A stretch of DNA of 64,000 bases from BOG-908 sp963850605 (GCA_963850605.1 CAWKLX010000002.1:310001-374000); one strand, 5' to 3'; positions 17,767 to 27,031 are shown, counted from the stretch's first letter. The notes: generated by a model from the sequence alone, not told the origin. Program-made: numbers and translations.

Positions 17767-20349
17767 TCACACTAGCTCTGCCACCCTTCCGTTGATCGTC
17801 AGCCCCTCCACGCCGGCGCCAACATGCACGATCTCACCCTCGTGCACGCCGCCTTCCAGCAGCAGGCTGGCCAACGGGTTCTGCAGACTGCGCTGGATGA
17901 CGCGTTTCAGCGGCCGTGCCCCATAGATCGGGTCGTAGCCCTCGTTGGCCAGCCAATCTTGGGCGGTCTGGTCCAGCTCCAGCCCGATCTTGCGGTCGAG
18001 CAGCAGCGTGCGCAGGCGTTGCAGCTGGATGTCGACAATCACCTCCATGTCGGTGCGCGCGAGACGACGGAAGGTGATGATCTCGTCCAGCCGGTTGAGG
18101 AACTCCGGCCGGAAATGCTCGCGCACCACACGCATCACCTGCGCATGTGCCATGGCCATCGGCTCGCCATCCGGCTGGTTGGCCAGGATGTCGCTGCCCA
18201 GGTTGGACGTTAAAACGATGATGGTGTTGCGGAAATCGGCCGTGCGTCCCTGCCCGTCGGTCAGGCGTCCGTCGTCGAGCACCTGGAGGAGGACGTTGAA
18301 GACGTCCTCGTGCGCTTTCTCCACCTCGTCGAACAGGATCACCTGGTAGGGGCGGCGCCGCACCGCCTCGGTCAGCACGCCACCTTCCTCGTAGCCGACA
18401 TAGCCGGGTGGCGCGCCGATCAGGCGGGCGACGGCGTGCTTTTCCATGAACTCGCTCATGTCGATGCGCAGCAGGGCGCGCTCGTCATCGAACAGGAAGG
18501 CGGCGAGCGCCTTGGTCAGCTCGGTCTTGCCCACGCCGGTTGGACCCAGGAACAAGAAACTGCCGATCGGACGGTTGGGGTCGCCCAGGCCGGCGCGGGC
18601 GCGTCGCACGGCGTTGGCGACCGCCCGCAGCGCATCCTCCTGGCCCACCACGCGGCGGCGCAGCTCGTCCTCCATGCGGATCAGCTTGGCGCGCTCGCCT
18701 TCCAGCATGCGTTCGACGGGCACGCCGGTCCAGCGGCTGACGACGCCGGCGATCTGCTCGGCCGTTACCGCCTCGTTGACCAGCTTGCCGCCCTCCTGGC
18801 TGCCTTCGATCTGGCGCTGCAGGTCGGGGATCACGCCGTAGAGCAGCTCCGAGGCGCGGGCGAGCTTTCCTTCGCGCTGGGCGATTTCGACTTCGCTGCG
18901 CGCCTGGTCTAAACGTTCCTTAAGTTTTTGCGTGCCGGCGACCTTTTCCGTCTCGGCACGCCACGCCGCGGTCATGGCGGTGGAGCGTTCCTCGATTTCC
19001 GCCAGCTCCTGCTCCAGCCGAACCAGGCGCTCGCGCGAGGCCGAATCGTCCTCGCGCTTCAACGCCTCGCGCTCGATCTTGAGCTGGATCAGCCGGCGGT
19101 CGAGCTCGTCAAGTTCTTCCGGTTTGCTGTCGACCTCCATGCGCAGGCGAGAGGCCGCCTCGTCCATCAGGTCGATCGCCTTGTCCGGCAGGAAACGGTC
19201 GGTGATGTAGCGGTTGCTGAGCGTGGCGGCCGCCACCAGCGCGCCATCGGTGATGCGCACGCCGTGGTGCAGCTCGTATTTTTCCTTGATGCCACGCAAG
19301 ATGCTGATCGTGTCTTCCACGGTCGGCTCGCCCACGAACACCGGCTGGAAACGCCGTGCGAGGGCCGCGTCCTTCTCCACGTGCTTGCGGTATTCGGACA
19401 AGGTGGTGGCACCGATGCAGTGCAGCGCGCCGCGCGCCAGCTCGGGCTTGAGGAGGTTGGAGGCGTCCATCGCGCCGTCCGCGCGGCCGGCGCCCACCAG
19501 CGTGTGCATCTCGTCGATAAACAGGATCACCTGGCCTTCGGCGCTCTCGATCTCCTGCAGCACGGATTTGAGGCGTTCCTCGAACTCGCCGCGATACTTG
19601 GCGCCGGCGACCAGCCCGCCCATGTCGAGCGACAGTACGCGCTTGTTTTTCAACGCCTCCGGCACATCGCCGCGGGCGATGCGCAGCGCCAGGCCCTCGA
19701 CGATAGCGGTCTTGCCCACGCCCGGCTCGCCGATCAGCACCGGGTTGTTCTTGGTGCGGCGCGCGAGCACCTGGATGGTGCGGCGGATTTCCTCGTCGCG
19801 GCCGATGACCGGATCGAGCTTCTGCGCGCGCGCTTGCTCGGTGACGTCCTTGGTGTATTTTTTCAGCGCGTCGAAGCTCGATTCGGCATTGGCGCTGGTG
19901 ACCTTGCGGCCCTTGCGTATCTGGTCGAGCGCCCGCTCGATGCTCTGCGGATTGGCGCCTCCGGCGCGCAGGGCGCGGCCGGCCGGCGTGTCGCTGGCGA
20001 CGAGTGAAGCGAGCACACGGTCCTGGGCCACATATTCGTCGCCGGCGGTGGTCGCCTGCTGTTGCGCCGCGTCCAGCACGCGCACAAGCTCCGGCGTCAC
20101 CTGCGGCTGGCCGGCACCCTGGCCCTGCACTTTGGGCACACGGGCGAGTTCGGCCTCATTGGCGGCGCGGATCTTTTGCGGGTCGCCGCCGGCCGCGCGG
20201 ATCAGGCCAGAGGCGGCCCCTTCCTCATCATCCAGCAGTGCTTTCAACAGGTGTTCGGGGGTGATCCGCTGGTGGAATTCGCGGATGGCGATGGTCTGGG
20301 CGGCCTGCAGGAAGCCGCGTGTGCGTTCGGTAAGCTTTTCCATGTCCAT
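17767..20349 (-). CDS. clpB: ClpB disaggregase
   Basis: At 860 residues the protein has the full ClpB layout. An N-domain (FHQRITPEHLLKALLDDEEG) is followed by a first AAA+ domain with GEPGVGKTAIVEG, a coiled-coil middle domain at about 410-530, and a second AAA+ domain with GPTGVGKTELTKAL and LDEIITFRRL. As a hexamer it threads aggregated proteins through its pore, with DnaK, to rescue them after heat stress. A candidate heat-shock promoter lies about 72 nt upstream of the start. It converges with nothing; the DUF5872-like gene lies downstream in the same direction. Confidence 0.97.
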   Translation of the reverse strand: MDMEKLTERTRGFLQAAQTIAIREFHQRITPEHLLKALLDDEEGAASGLIRAAGGDPQKIRAANEAELARVPKVQGQGAGQPQVTPELVRVLDAAQQQATTAGDEYVAQDRVLASLVASDTPAGRALRAGGANPQSIERALDQIRKGRKVTSANAESSFDALKKYTKDVTEQARAQKLDPVIGRDEEIRRTIQVLARRTKNNPVLIGEPGVGKTAIVEGLALRIARGDVPEALKNKRVLSLDMGGLVAGAKYRGEFEERLKSVLQEIESAEGQVILFIDEMHTLVGAGRADGAMDASNLLKPELARGALHCIGATTLSEYRKHVEKDAALARRFQPVFVGEPTVEDTISILRGIKEKYELHHGVRITDGALVAAATLSNRYITDRFLPDKAIDLMDEAASRLRMEVDSKPEELDELDRRLIQLKIEREALKREDDSASRERLVRLEQELAEIEERSTAMTAAWRAETEKVAGTQKLKERLDQARSEVEIAQREGKLARASELLYGVIPDLQRQIEGSQEGGKLVNEAVTAEQIAGVVSRWTGVPVERMLEGERAKLIRMEDELRRRVVGQEDALRAVANAVRRARAGLGDPNRPIGSFLFLGPTGVGKTELTKALAAFLFDDERALLRIDMSEFMEKHAVARLIGAPPGYVGYEEGGVLTEAVRRRPYQVILFDEVEKAHEDVFNVLLQVLDDGRLTDGQGRTADFRNTIIVLTSNLGSDILANQPDGEPMAMAHAQVMRVVREHFRPEFLNRLDEIITFRRLARTDMEVIVDIQLQRLRTLLLDRKIGLELDQTAQDWLANEGYDPIYGARPLKRVIQRSLQNPLASLLLEGGVHEGEIVHVGAGVEGLTINGRVAELV

Positions 20350-20420
20350 GAGTTTGTGTCCCTATCGAGGCGACATGAAGCGTGGGCGTCCCAGGATGGC
20401 GGCGCCGCGTCGCTTCGGAA

Positions 20421-20448
20421 AATGGGCATTGGGCGGGTCCGGCTCAAG
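20421..20448 (-). promoter_or_regulatory. Candidate sigma-32 heat-shock promoter of clpB
   Basis: On the minus strand CTTGAG (20448-20443) and CCCATT (20426-20421) are separated by 16 nt. This is close to the alphaproteobacterial sigma-32 pattern CTTGAA-N16/17-CYTATT and the enterobacterial CCCCAT -10. The position gives a leader of roughly 65 nt before clpB, a known member of this regulon. Confidence 0.5.
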
Positions 20449-20525
20449 ACGCGTGGCGCCCGGCGGCCTGGTTGAGCATCATCCGATCGAACGGATCGTT
20501 CGGCCGGATGGGGATGCTCGCGAGA

Positions 20526-20920
20526 CTAGTTCGGCGCTCCAACGAGCATCACGCGCTCAAGCCGTGCCGCCTCGATCAGTGCGCCGTCCAGCGTTGCCAG
20601 ATCGGCGCCCTGCCGGGTCGCCAGCTCCAGGTAGGCGGCATCAAAGACCGTCAACCGGTGCGCGCGGGCGAGGCGCAGGATCGCATCGTTGTTTGGTTCG
20701 CGGCCGATCGCAATGTCGAGGTGGTCCAGGCCGCGAGGAAAGGCGCTCATCCGCTCCGGGTTCGTGCGGCGACGGCGTGCGCTCGACAGGAGCGCGCGCA
20801 GCTCGAACCACCAGTGGGCCGGCGCCAGCATCCTATCGACGCCGGCACGTCCGCCGCGTTCCACGTCGTCGGAAGCTGCGGAAGATGGGTCTTCGCCTCC
20901 GCCGACTGAACCGAGCGCAT
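20526..20920 (-). pseudogene. Collapsed toxin-antitoxin locus: Phd/VapB start joined to a VapC/PIN tail
   Basis: ATG 20920 begins MRSVQSAEAKTHLPQL, the start of a Phd/YefM-type antitoxin. After about 16 residues antitoxin similarity ends. A shifted frame then runs into the middle and end of a PIN-domain toxin (MLAPAHWWFELRALLSSARR, then LARAHRLTVFDAAYLELATR with acidic catalytic residues). The toxin lacks its first strand and first Asp, and the antitoxin lacks its C-terminal toxin-binding half. One internal deletion plus a frame change would explain both. The product should be inactive. Confidence 0.65.
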
Positions 20921-20997
20921 GAGCGCATCCTCACGTGGATCGGTCGATTTAACCGGTCGTTTTGTGGCACGCCGTCAAGCTTATATGATGCGCGCCT

Positions 20998-22164
20998 ATG
21001 GCCCGCCTGCTCATCACCAGCCTAGACCGCTACATCCTGCGCCAGCTTGTGGCCGCGTTGCTGGCCGTGACCGCCGCCCTGGTCGCGCTGATCTGGCTGA
21101 CGCAGTCGTTGCGTTTCGTGGAGCTGGTGGTCAATCGCGGGCTGAGCCTGCGGGTGTTCCTGCACTTGACCGGGCTGCTGATCCCCAATTTCGTCGCCGT
21201 CATCCTGCCCATCACCACCTTCGTCGTGGTCCAGTTCGTCTATCAGCGCCTGGCCGGCGACCGAGAGCTGACGGTGATGCGTGGGGCGGGCCTCAGCCAG
21301 TGGGCGCTCGCCAGGCCGGCGCTGATGGCGGGATGCATCGCGGCGGCGGCCGGGTTCGTGCTCAACATCTGGATCGTGCCGGCCAGCAACACCGCATTCA
21401 AGGAATATCAGTTCGAGCTGCGCAACAAGGTGGCCGCCTTCCTGCTGCAAGAGGGGGTCTTTACGGCGTTGAGCGACCAGCTGACGGTCTATGTCCGGTC
21501 GCGGGACACGGATGGGACATTGCGTGGCATTCTGGTCGAGGATGACCGACAGGCGGACACGCGCGCGACCATCCTTGCCGAGAGCGGGCGGCTGGTCGCG
21601 CCCGGCGGTGCGGACGGGGGCCCAGGCAACGTGGACGTGCCACGCGTTCTGCTGGAAAACGGGTCCCGCGAGGAGATCGACGCCAAGACCGGCCGGCTCG
21701 ACGTGCTGACGTTTGCCGAGGACACGGTCGATCTGGCCAGCAGCGGCCATGGCGAGGATGCGCAGCGCATGCGTGACGACAGCGAGATGAGCATGTCCGA
21801 GCTGCTGCACCCCAATTTGACCATTGTGCAGCCGCGTGATGTTGGAAAACTGGTGACGGAGGCCCATCGCCGCCTGACTCAGCCGCTGACGACGCTCGGG
21901 TTCGCGCTGGTGGCGCTGGTCTCGGTGCTGAACGGCGGCTTCCGGCGCGCCGGCAATTTCTGGCGTCCGCTGATCGCCGTTTTGGCCATGGTGGGGCTGC
22001 TGGCGCTAGGGCTGGCGGCGCAGAGCCTGGCTACGCGGCACCCGGTGTTGCTGCCGCTGATCTGGGCCCAGGCGCTGCTGCCGGGTTTCGCCTGTGCCTG
22101 GGCGATTTTTGGTCCCGGCCTGCGCCGCCCGGCCCGTGCCCCGTCCATCGCCGCCGCGGCCTGA
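20998..22164 (+). CDS. lptF: LptF permease of the LPS exporter
   Basis: MARLLITSLDRYILRQLVAA opens the first membrane helix. Three helices precede a periplasmic domain of about 160 residues (ELRNKVAAFLLQEGVFTALS through HPNLTIVQP), and three helices close the protein, the LptF/LptG layout. With LptG and the ATPase LptB it extracts lipopolysaccharide from the inner membrane and pushes it onto the LptC-LptA bridge. It is the first of lptF-lptG-lptD-surA, all rightward with gaps of 12 nt or less up to lptD. Confidence 0.93.
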   Translation: MARLLITSLDRYILRQLVAALLAVTAALVALIWLTQSLRFVELVVNRGLSLRVFLHLTGLLIPNFVAVILPITTFVVVQFVYQRLAGDRELTVMRGAGLSQWALARPALMAGCIAAAAGFVLNIWIVPASNTAFKEYQFELRNKVAAFLLQEGVFTALSDQLTVYVRSRDTDGTLRGILVEDDRQADTRATILAESGRLVAPGGADGGPGNVDVPRVLLENGSREEIDAKTGRLDVLTFAEDTVDLASSGHGEDAQRMRDDSEMSMSELLHPNLTIVQPRDVGKLVTEAHRRLTQPLTTLGFALVALVSVLNGGFRRAGNFWRPLIAVLAMVGLLALGLAAQSLATRHPVLLPLIWAQALLPGFACAWAIFGPGLRRPARAPSIAAAA

Positions 22165-22176
22165 GATTTCGGACTC

Positions 22177-23286
22177 ATGCGGTTCGCGCTCACCCTTTCG
22201 GCCTATATCGCGCGCCAGTTCACGGCGGCCGCGCTCGCCATGCTGGCGGCGATGTCGGCGCTCGTCATGCTGTTCGACTTTATCGAGCTGCTGCGCCGCG
22301 CGGCCCAGCGCACCGATGTGGGCCTGGGCCTGGTAGTCGAGATCGCGCTGATGCGCCTGCCCTATTACATGCTGCAGATACTGCCGTTTGCGGTTCTGGT
22401 GGGGGGTATCATCGCGTTCTGGCGGCTGACCCGGTCATCCGAGCTGATCGTGGCGCGCGCGGCCGGCGTCTCGGCCTGGCAGTTCCTCAGCCTGCCCGTA
22501 GCCAGCGCCATCGTGCTGGGCCTGGTCGCAACGGGGGGCTTGTCGCCGCTGTCCTCCGTCCTGTTCGCCCGGGCCTCGCAACTGGACAATGTCTATCTGC
22601 GCCACACGAGCGGGGTGACGCTCGCCGGCGGCCAGCTCTGGCTCCGGCAGGCCGACCGCGCGCTCGACCCGCAGGGCGTGGCGATCATCCATGCGCGGGG
22701 CGTGGAGCTGCAGGGCAAGGTGGTGGCCGTGTCCGACATCAGCGTATTCCGGCTGGATGCGGCCGACCGGCTGCTGACGCGGATCGAGGCGTCCAATGCG
22801 ACGCTGACCCGCGGCGCCTGGCAGTTTTATGGCGCGCGTACCATTACGCCGGACCACCTGCCGGTTCAGGTGGGGCAGATGAAGCTGGCCACCAATCTGA
22901 CCGCGAACCGCGTGCAGGAAAGCTTTCAGTCGCCCGAAACCCTGTCGGTGTGGGCGCTGCCGGGATTTATCGCGCTGCTGGAAAGTGCCGGTTTCTCCTC
23001 GGTGCGGCACCGGCTGCATTTCCAGGCACTGCTGGCCTTGCCGTTACTTTGCGGCACGATGGCGCTGGTTGCCGCCGGCTTCTCCATGCGCCAGACACGG
23101 CGCGGGGGCGTGGCCCGCATGGTGGGTTCGGGCGTTGCAGCGGGGTTTATCTTGTTCACGGTCAGCAAGGTCGCCGAGGAATTCGGCCAATCGGGTGCGT
23201 TGCCTGCCGCGCTGGCCGCCTGGGCCCCGGCGGCGGCGGGACTGATGCTGGCGGTGTCCCTGCTGCTGCATCTGGAAGACGGGTAG
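22177..23286 (+). CDS. lptG: LptG permease of the LPS exporter
   Basis: MRFALTLSAYIARQFTAAAL begins helix 1. PYYMLQILPFAVLVGGIIAF, then TRSSELIVARAAGVSAWQFL, form the helix-2/coupling region typical of LptG. The periplasmic beta-jellyroll spans about residues 130-260 and three helices end the protein. It pairs with LptF to form the gate for lipopolysaccharide. It starts 12 nt after lptF, and its TAG stop overlaps the GTG start of lptD (TAGTG), indicating coupled translation. Confidence 0.93.
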   Translation: MRFALTLSAYIARQFTAAALAMLAAMSALVMLFDFIELLRRAAQRTDVGLGLVVEIALMRLPYYMLQILPFAVLVGGIIAFWRLTRSSELIVARAAGVSAWQFLSLPVASAIVLGLVATGGLSPLSSVLFARASQLDNVYLRHTSGVTLAGGQLWLRQADRALDPQGVAIIHARGVELQGKVVAVSDISVFRLDAADRLLTRIEASNATLTRGAWQFYGARTITPDHLPVQVGQMKLATNLTANRVQESFQSPETLSVWALPGFIALLESAGFSSVRHRLHFQALLALPLLCGTMALVAAGFSMRQTRRGGVARMVGSGVAAGFILFTVSKVAEEFGQSGALPAALAAWAPAAAGLMLAVSLLLHLEDG

Positions 23287-25616
23287 TGCGAGCTATCAGC
23301 TGTCAGCCGTCAGTCATTCGAAGGCTGTGGCCGGCGGGGCTGCTTCTGCTGCCTGGTCTCGCTTGGGGGCAGTATCGGGCGCCGGCGCAGCATTTTCCGA
23401 CGGTCAACACCAACGCGCAGCCCTTGTCCGGGCAACAGCCGGTGACTTTCCAGGCCGATAGCGTGACCTATGACAAGGATCATGGGCTGGTCTCGGCGGA
23501 CGGGCATGTGGAGGCGTGGCAGAACGACCATGTGCTGCGCGCCGACCGGGTGACGTTCGACCGCAACACCAACGTGATGGCCGCCTATGGCCATGTGGTC
23601 ATCGTGGAGCCGGACGGGCAGGTGCTGTTCGCCGATTATGCCGAGCTCGCCCAGGGCATGCGCAACGGCGTTCTGACCGGCATGCGCGCGCTGCTGGCGC
23701 AGAATGGCCGGCTGGCCGCCAACGGCGCGCGCCGCACGGACGGCAAGCTGAACGAGATGAGCCGCGGCGTGTATTCCACATGCAACGTCTGTGCGCTGCA
23801 CCCCGAGGACGCGCCGCTGTGGCAATTACGCGCCCGCTTGTTGACGCAGGATCTGGAGAACAAGCGGATCGAATACCGGGATGCTACCCTCGATCTGCTG
23901 GGGTTGCCGGTTCTCTATCTGCCATATTTTTCTCACAGCGACCCGTCGGTCAAACGCCAGAGCGGGTTCTTGGCCCCGATCATCGGCGCCACCGACAGCC
24001 ACCTGGGCAGTTATTTCGCCCTGCCCTATTACCTGGTGCTCGACGACCAGTCCGATATTACCTTCACGCCTTTGGTGGCCACCCGCACCGGTCCGCAGCT
24101 GGAAGCGACGTATCGGCGTGACTTCGATGCGGGCGTGCTGCACATCGATGGCGCGATCGCGCGCGACCAGGGGCCAAACCAGTCCGCGTCGCAGAACAGT
24201 ACGTCCAAGGGGTTGCAGGGCTACTTCTTCGGCCATGCGCTGTTCGACTGGAACGACACCTGGCGCTACGGCGCCGACATCAATCTGGCCAGCTCGACCA
24301 ATTACCTGCGCGACTTTCACGTGCCTGGCTACGGTACCAACGTCCTGTCCAGTGTCGCCTTCATCGAAGGTTTCGGCGTGGGGTCTTATGCCCGCCTGGA
24401 CGTGCGCAGCTACCAGGGGCTGGACAGCAGCATCAAGCAAAGCCTGCTGCCCTACGTTCTGCCACGCTTCGAATACAGCTTCCTGGGCGCGCCCGATTTT
24501 CTGGGCGGGCGAACCAGCTTCGACACGCTGGACTACAATCTCACGCGCGACCAGGGCACCAACGACCAGCGCCTGGCCGCCCGCCTGCAATGGGACCGGC
24601 CGTTTGCCGGCGCGCTGGGCGACCGATGGCTGTTCACCGCGCAGGCGACCGGAGCGTTGTACAACGCCAACGTGGCCAATGGTCAGCCCAACTACCTGAC
24701 CGATGACGTGGTGCAGGGCGTGCGCGGTCAGGCGCAGGTCGCACTTCGGCTGAACTGGCCTTTCGTCCGCTCGACGGGTTCGGGCAGCCAGATCATCGAA
24801 CCGATCGTGCAGGTGATCGCGGCCCCGCAGAGCGGCAACGCGCCGCGGGACAACATCCCCAACGAGGACAGCCTGGATTACGAGTTCACCGACAGCACCC
24901 TGTTCCAGCTTAACCGGTTTGGCGGCTACGACCGCACCGATGGCGGCGTGCGCGCCAACTTCGCCCTGCGCGGCGAGTGGGACTTTGCCGGCGGCCAGAA
25001 GCTGGAGGGGCTGGCCGGCGCGTCCTGGCAGGAGCACATCGACCACAATCTGTATCCGCAATTTCAGCCTTGGAACGGGTTCGAGACCGGGCAGCATCTG
25101 TCCGACATCGTGGCGCGCGCGAGCTACGTGCCCAGCGCGCTGTTCGACATTACGGCACGCGGGCGGTTCGATCACACCAACGGCGATGTCCGCTTTGCCG
25201 ACGCGATCGCCGGCGCGGGTGTGCCGCTGCTACGGGTGCGTGCCGGCTACGTGTTCAGCAGCGATAATCCTTACACGCTCTATCTGAACAACTTCAATGA
25301 CGCTTCCCTTTTCAAGCCGTTGTTCTTTGGACCCTTCCCAGGTCCGTTCAACAGTTTTTTCACCCCGCGCCAGGAAGCCACCGCAGGTTTTTCCAGCACC
25401 ATCGGCCATTATTCAATCGACGCGGACGCGCGCCGGAACCTGGAGACGGGGCGCCTGGTCTCCATTGGCGGCAACGCCAAATATGAAAACGAATGCCTTA
25501 TCTTCGACATCTATGCGGCGCGCCGCTTCACCGCGATTAATTTCGACTCGGGCGACACCACAGTGCTGTTCACGATCACGCTGAAGACGGTAGGCGCGTT
25601 CGGCGTGAATGGTTAA
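23286..25616 (+). CDS. lptD: LptD LPS-assembly outer-membrane protein
   Basis: The GTG start overlaps the lptG stop. A signal peptide (LWPAGLLLLPGLAWGQ) leads to the jellyroll that receives LPS (VTFQADSVTYDKDHGLVSAD, HVLRADRVTFDRNTNVMAAY). The large C-terminal domain (about residues 190-776) forms the 26-strand barrel, with DATLDLLGLPVLYLPYFSHS at its entry. LptD with LptE inserts LPS into the outer leaflet. The codons just after the GTG contain a TGTCAGC heptamer repeat, so the first 10 residues are unusual. The total is 776 residues, normal for the group. Confidence 0.93.
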   Translation: MRAISCQPSVIRRLWPAGLLLLPGLAWGQYRAPAQHFPTVNTNAQPLSGQQPVTFQADSVTYDKDHGLVSADGHVEAWQNDHVLRADRVTFDRNTNVMAAYGHVVIVEPDGQVLFADYAELAQGMRNGVLTGMRALLAQNGRLAANGARRTDGKLNEMSRGVYSTCNVCALHPEDAPLWQLRARLLTQDLENKRIEYRDATLDLLGLPVLYLPYFSHSDPSVKRQSGFLAPIIGATDSHLGSYFALPYYLVLDDQSDITFTPLVATRTGPQLEATYRRDFDAGVLHIDGAIARDQGPNQSASQNSTSKGLQGYFFGHALFDWNDTWRYGADINLASSTNYLRDFHVPGYGTNVLSSVAFIEGFGVGSYARLDVRSYQGLDSSIKQSLLPYVLPRFEYSFLGAPDFLGGRTSFDTLDYNLTRDQGTNDQRLAARLQWDRPFAGALGDRWLFTAQATGALYNANVANGQPNYLTDDVVQGVRGQAQVALRLNWPFVRSTGSGSQIIEPIVQVIAAPQSGNAPRDNIPNEDSLDYEFTDSTLFQLNRFGGYDRTDGGVRANFALRGEWDFAGGQKLEGLAGASWQEHIDHNLYPQFQPWNGFETGQHLSDIVARASYVPSALFDITARGRFDHTNGDVRFADAIAGAGVPLLRVRAGYVFSSDNPYTLYLNNFNDASLFKPLFFGPFPGPFNSFFTPRQEATAGFSSTIGHYSIDADARRNLETGRLVSIGGNAKYENECLIFDIYAARRFTAINFDSGDTTVLFTITLKTVGAFGVNG
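23295..23315 (+). repeat. Three TNTCAGY heptamers at the start of lptD
   Basis: TATCAGC, TGTCAGC and CGTCAGT follow each other without gaps, inside the first codons of lptD. The same degenerate heptamer array occurs in front of surA at 25623-25643. Confidence 0.6.
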
Positions 25617-25622
25617 GACAAT

Positions 25623-25643
25623 TGTCAGCTTTCAGTTTTCAGT
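25623..25643 (+). repeat. Three TNTCAGY heptamers between lptD and surA
   Basis: TGTCAGC, TTTCAGT and TTTCAGT stand in tandem between the lptD stop and the surA start, 18 nt before the latter. They match the array at 23295-23315 in unit length and core (TCAG). Confidence 0.6.
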
Positions 25644-25660
25644 GTGCTAGGGTCGGTGCC

Positions 25661-26956
25661 ATGCGTTTTGCTGTGATTGCCTTCATGCTTGCATCGTCCG
25701 GCGCCTTGCACGCGGCGACGCCGGTGGCGTTGGCCAAGCCGGCGGCGCCGGCGGCGGAGCCAGCCGACGGGATCGTGGCCGTAGTCAATGGCGAGGTGAT
25801 CACGCGGGCCGATGTGGACAACCGCGCGCGGCTGTTCGCACTGACCACGGGGCAGGCGGTCGCACCCGAGACGCTGCGGCTGCTGCGGCCGCAGATCACC
25901 CGCGAGCTGATCGACGACCGGCTGAAGATGCAGGAGATACAGCGGCGCAAGATCGCCGTGCCCGACATCGACGTTGCCCATGCGATCGCCGATATCGAGC
26001 AGCGCAACCACCTGCCCGCCGGCGGCCTGCAGGCCAAGCTGACGGGGCAGGGCGTAACGCCGTCCACGCTGATCGCCCAGATCCGCATCCAGCTCGGGTG
26101 GACCCGCGTGCTGCGCCAGGAACTGTCGGAGCGCGGGCGCATCACCGAGGGCGAGATTGCCGAACAGGAAAAGATTTTCCGGCAAAGCCAGGGGCAGCCC
26201 CAGTATCGGCTGGGCGAGATTTTCGTGGCGGCCGAGGATCCGTCCCATCTGAGCGATGCGCGGCATTTTGCCGACACCGTCATAGCCCAGCTTCACCAGG
26301 GCGCGCCGTTCGGCATCGTGGCGGCCGAATTCAGCCAAAGTCAGACGGCGTTGGAGGGCGGTTCGCTGGGCTGGGTGCGGCCGGATCAGCTCGACCCGAC
26401 GGTTGCCGGCCTGGTGACCCAGATGCCGGTGGGCGCGGTCAGCAACCCGGTGCGGGTGGCCGGCGGCTACGACATCGTCACCTTGCAGGAGAAGCGGCTG
26501 GTGGGTTCGGACCTGGCCACGGTGCTGACCTTGCGCCAGGCGTTCTATCCGTTTGCCTCGCAGCTCGATCCGCAGAACCCCACGCCGGAACAGCGCCGCG
26601 CACTGCTCGACGGCCAGGCGTTGAGCAAGTCCGCGCATAGCTGCCGCGATATCGAAGCGGCCAATCAGGCGGCAGGTGCCAAGCGGGCGACCGATCCGGG
26701 GCCGGTCAGGCTGGACCGGCTGAATGGGCCGATGCAGTCGCTGCTCGGCGGCCTGGCGGTGGGCGAGGCCAGCAAGGCGTTGGTGACGAGCGACGGCATC
26801 CTGGTGGTGATGGTGTGCGCGAAGGACCAGAAAAACATGGCGGCGATGACGCACGAGGACATCGCCAACCAGCTATTGGAGGAGCGCGTGGAGCTTGCCT
26901 CACGCCAGTTGCAACAGGACCTCAAACGCCGGGCCCTGATCGACCAGCGCAGCTAA
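25661..26956 (+). CDS. surA: SurA-like periplasmic peptidyl-prolyl isomerase/chaperone
   Basis: A signal peptide (MRFAVIAFMLASSGALHA) leads to a SurA N-domain (GIVAVVNGEVITRADVDNRA). A parvulin domain follows (QYRLGEIFVAAEDPSHLSDA, FSQSQTALEGGSLGWVRPDQ, VRVAGGYDIVTLQEKR), then a second degenerate one and a C-terminal helix. It escorts unfolded outer-membrane proteins, LptD among them, to the BAM complex. The ATG at 25661 is chosen as the signal-peptide start; the ribosome site is weak. In many alphaproteobacteria pdxA and rsmA follow surA; here a hairpin element and an unrelated island follow instead. Confidence 0.9.
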   Translation: MRFAVIAFMLASSGALHAATPVALAKPAAPAAEPADGIVAVVNGEVITRADVDNRARLFALTTGQAVAPETLRLLRPQITRELIDDRLKMQEIQRRKIAVPDIDVAHAIADIEQRNHLPAGGLQAKLTGQGVTPSTLIAQIRIQLGWTRVLRQELSERGRITEGEIAEQEKIFRQSQGQPQYRLGEIFVAAEDPSHLSDARHFADTVIAQLHQGAPFGIVAAEFSQSQTALEGGSLGWVRPDQLDPTVAGLVTQMPVGAVSNPVRVAGGYDIVTLQEKRLVGSDLATVLTLRQAFYPFASQLDPQNPTPEQRRALLDGQALSKSAHSCRDIEAANQAAGAKRATDPGPVRLDRLNGPMQSLLGGLAVGEASKALVTSDGILVVMVCAKDQKNMAAMTHEDIANQLLEERVELASRQLQQDLKRRALIDQRS

Positions 26957-26984
26957 GCCGAATAGAACCGCGCCAGCCAAGCAA

Positions 26985-27016
26985 GAGCTTTTTGCTTCTT
27001 TTTCTCGAAAAAGAAG
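26985..27016. repeat. Dispersed hairpin element, copy 4 (variant hairpin A)
   Basis: The hairpin CTTCTTTTT / AAAAAGAAG at 26995-27016 has loop CTCG. Compared with the other A hairpins both arms have changed together, with pairing kept. It is preceded by AAGCAAGAGCTTTTTGC and lies 28 nt after the surA stop and 16 nt before the next gene. Confidence 0.7.
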
Positions 27017-27031
27017 TGCTTCTCTCGCCAA

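Noticed and set aside
22950..23285. N-terminal extension of the lptD frame
   Set aside because: It overlaps lptG in another frame and has no signal peptide; the GTG at 23286 gives a proper signal sequence and stop-start overlap.
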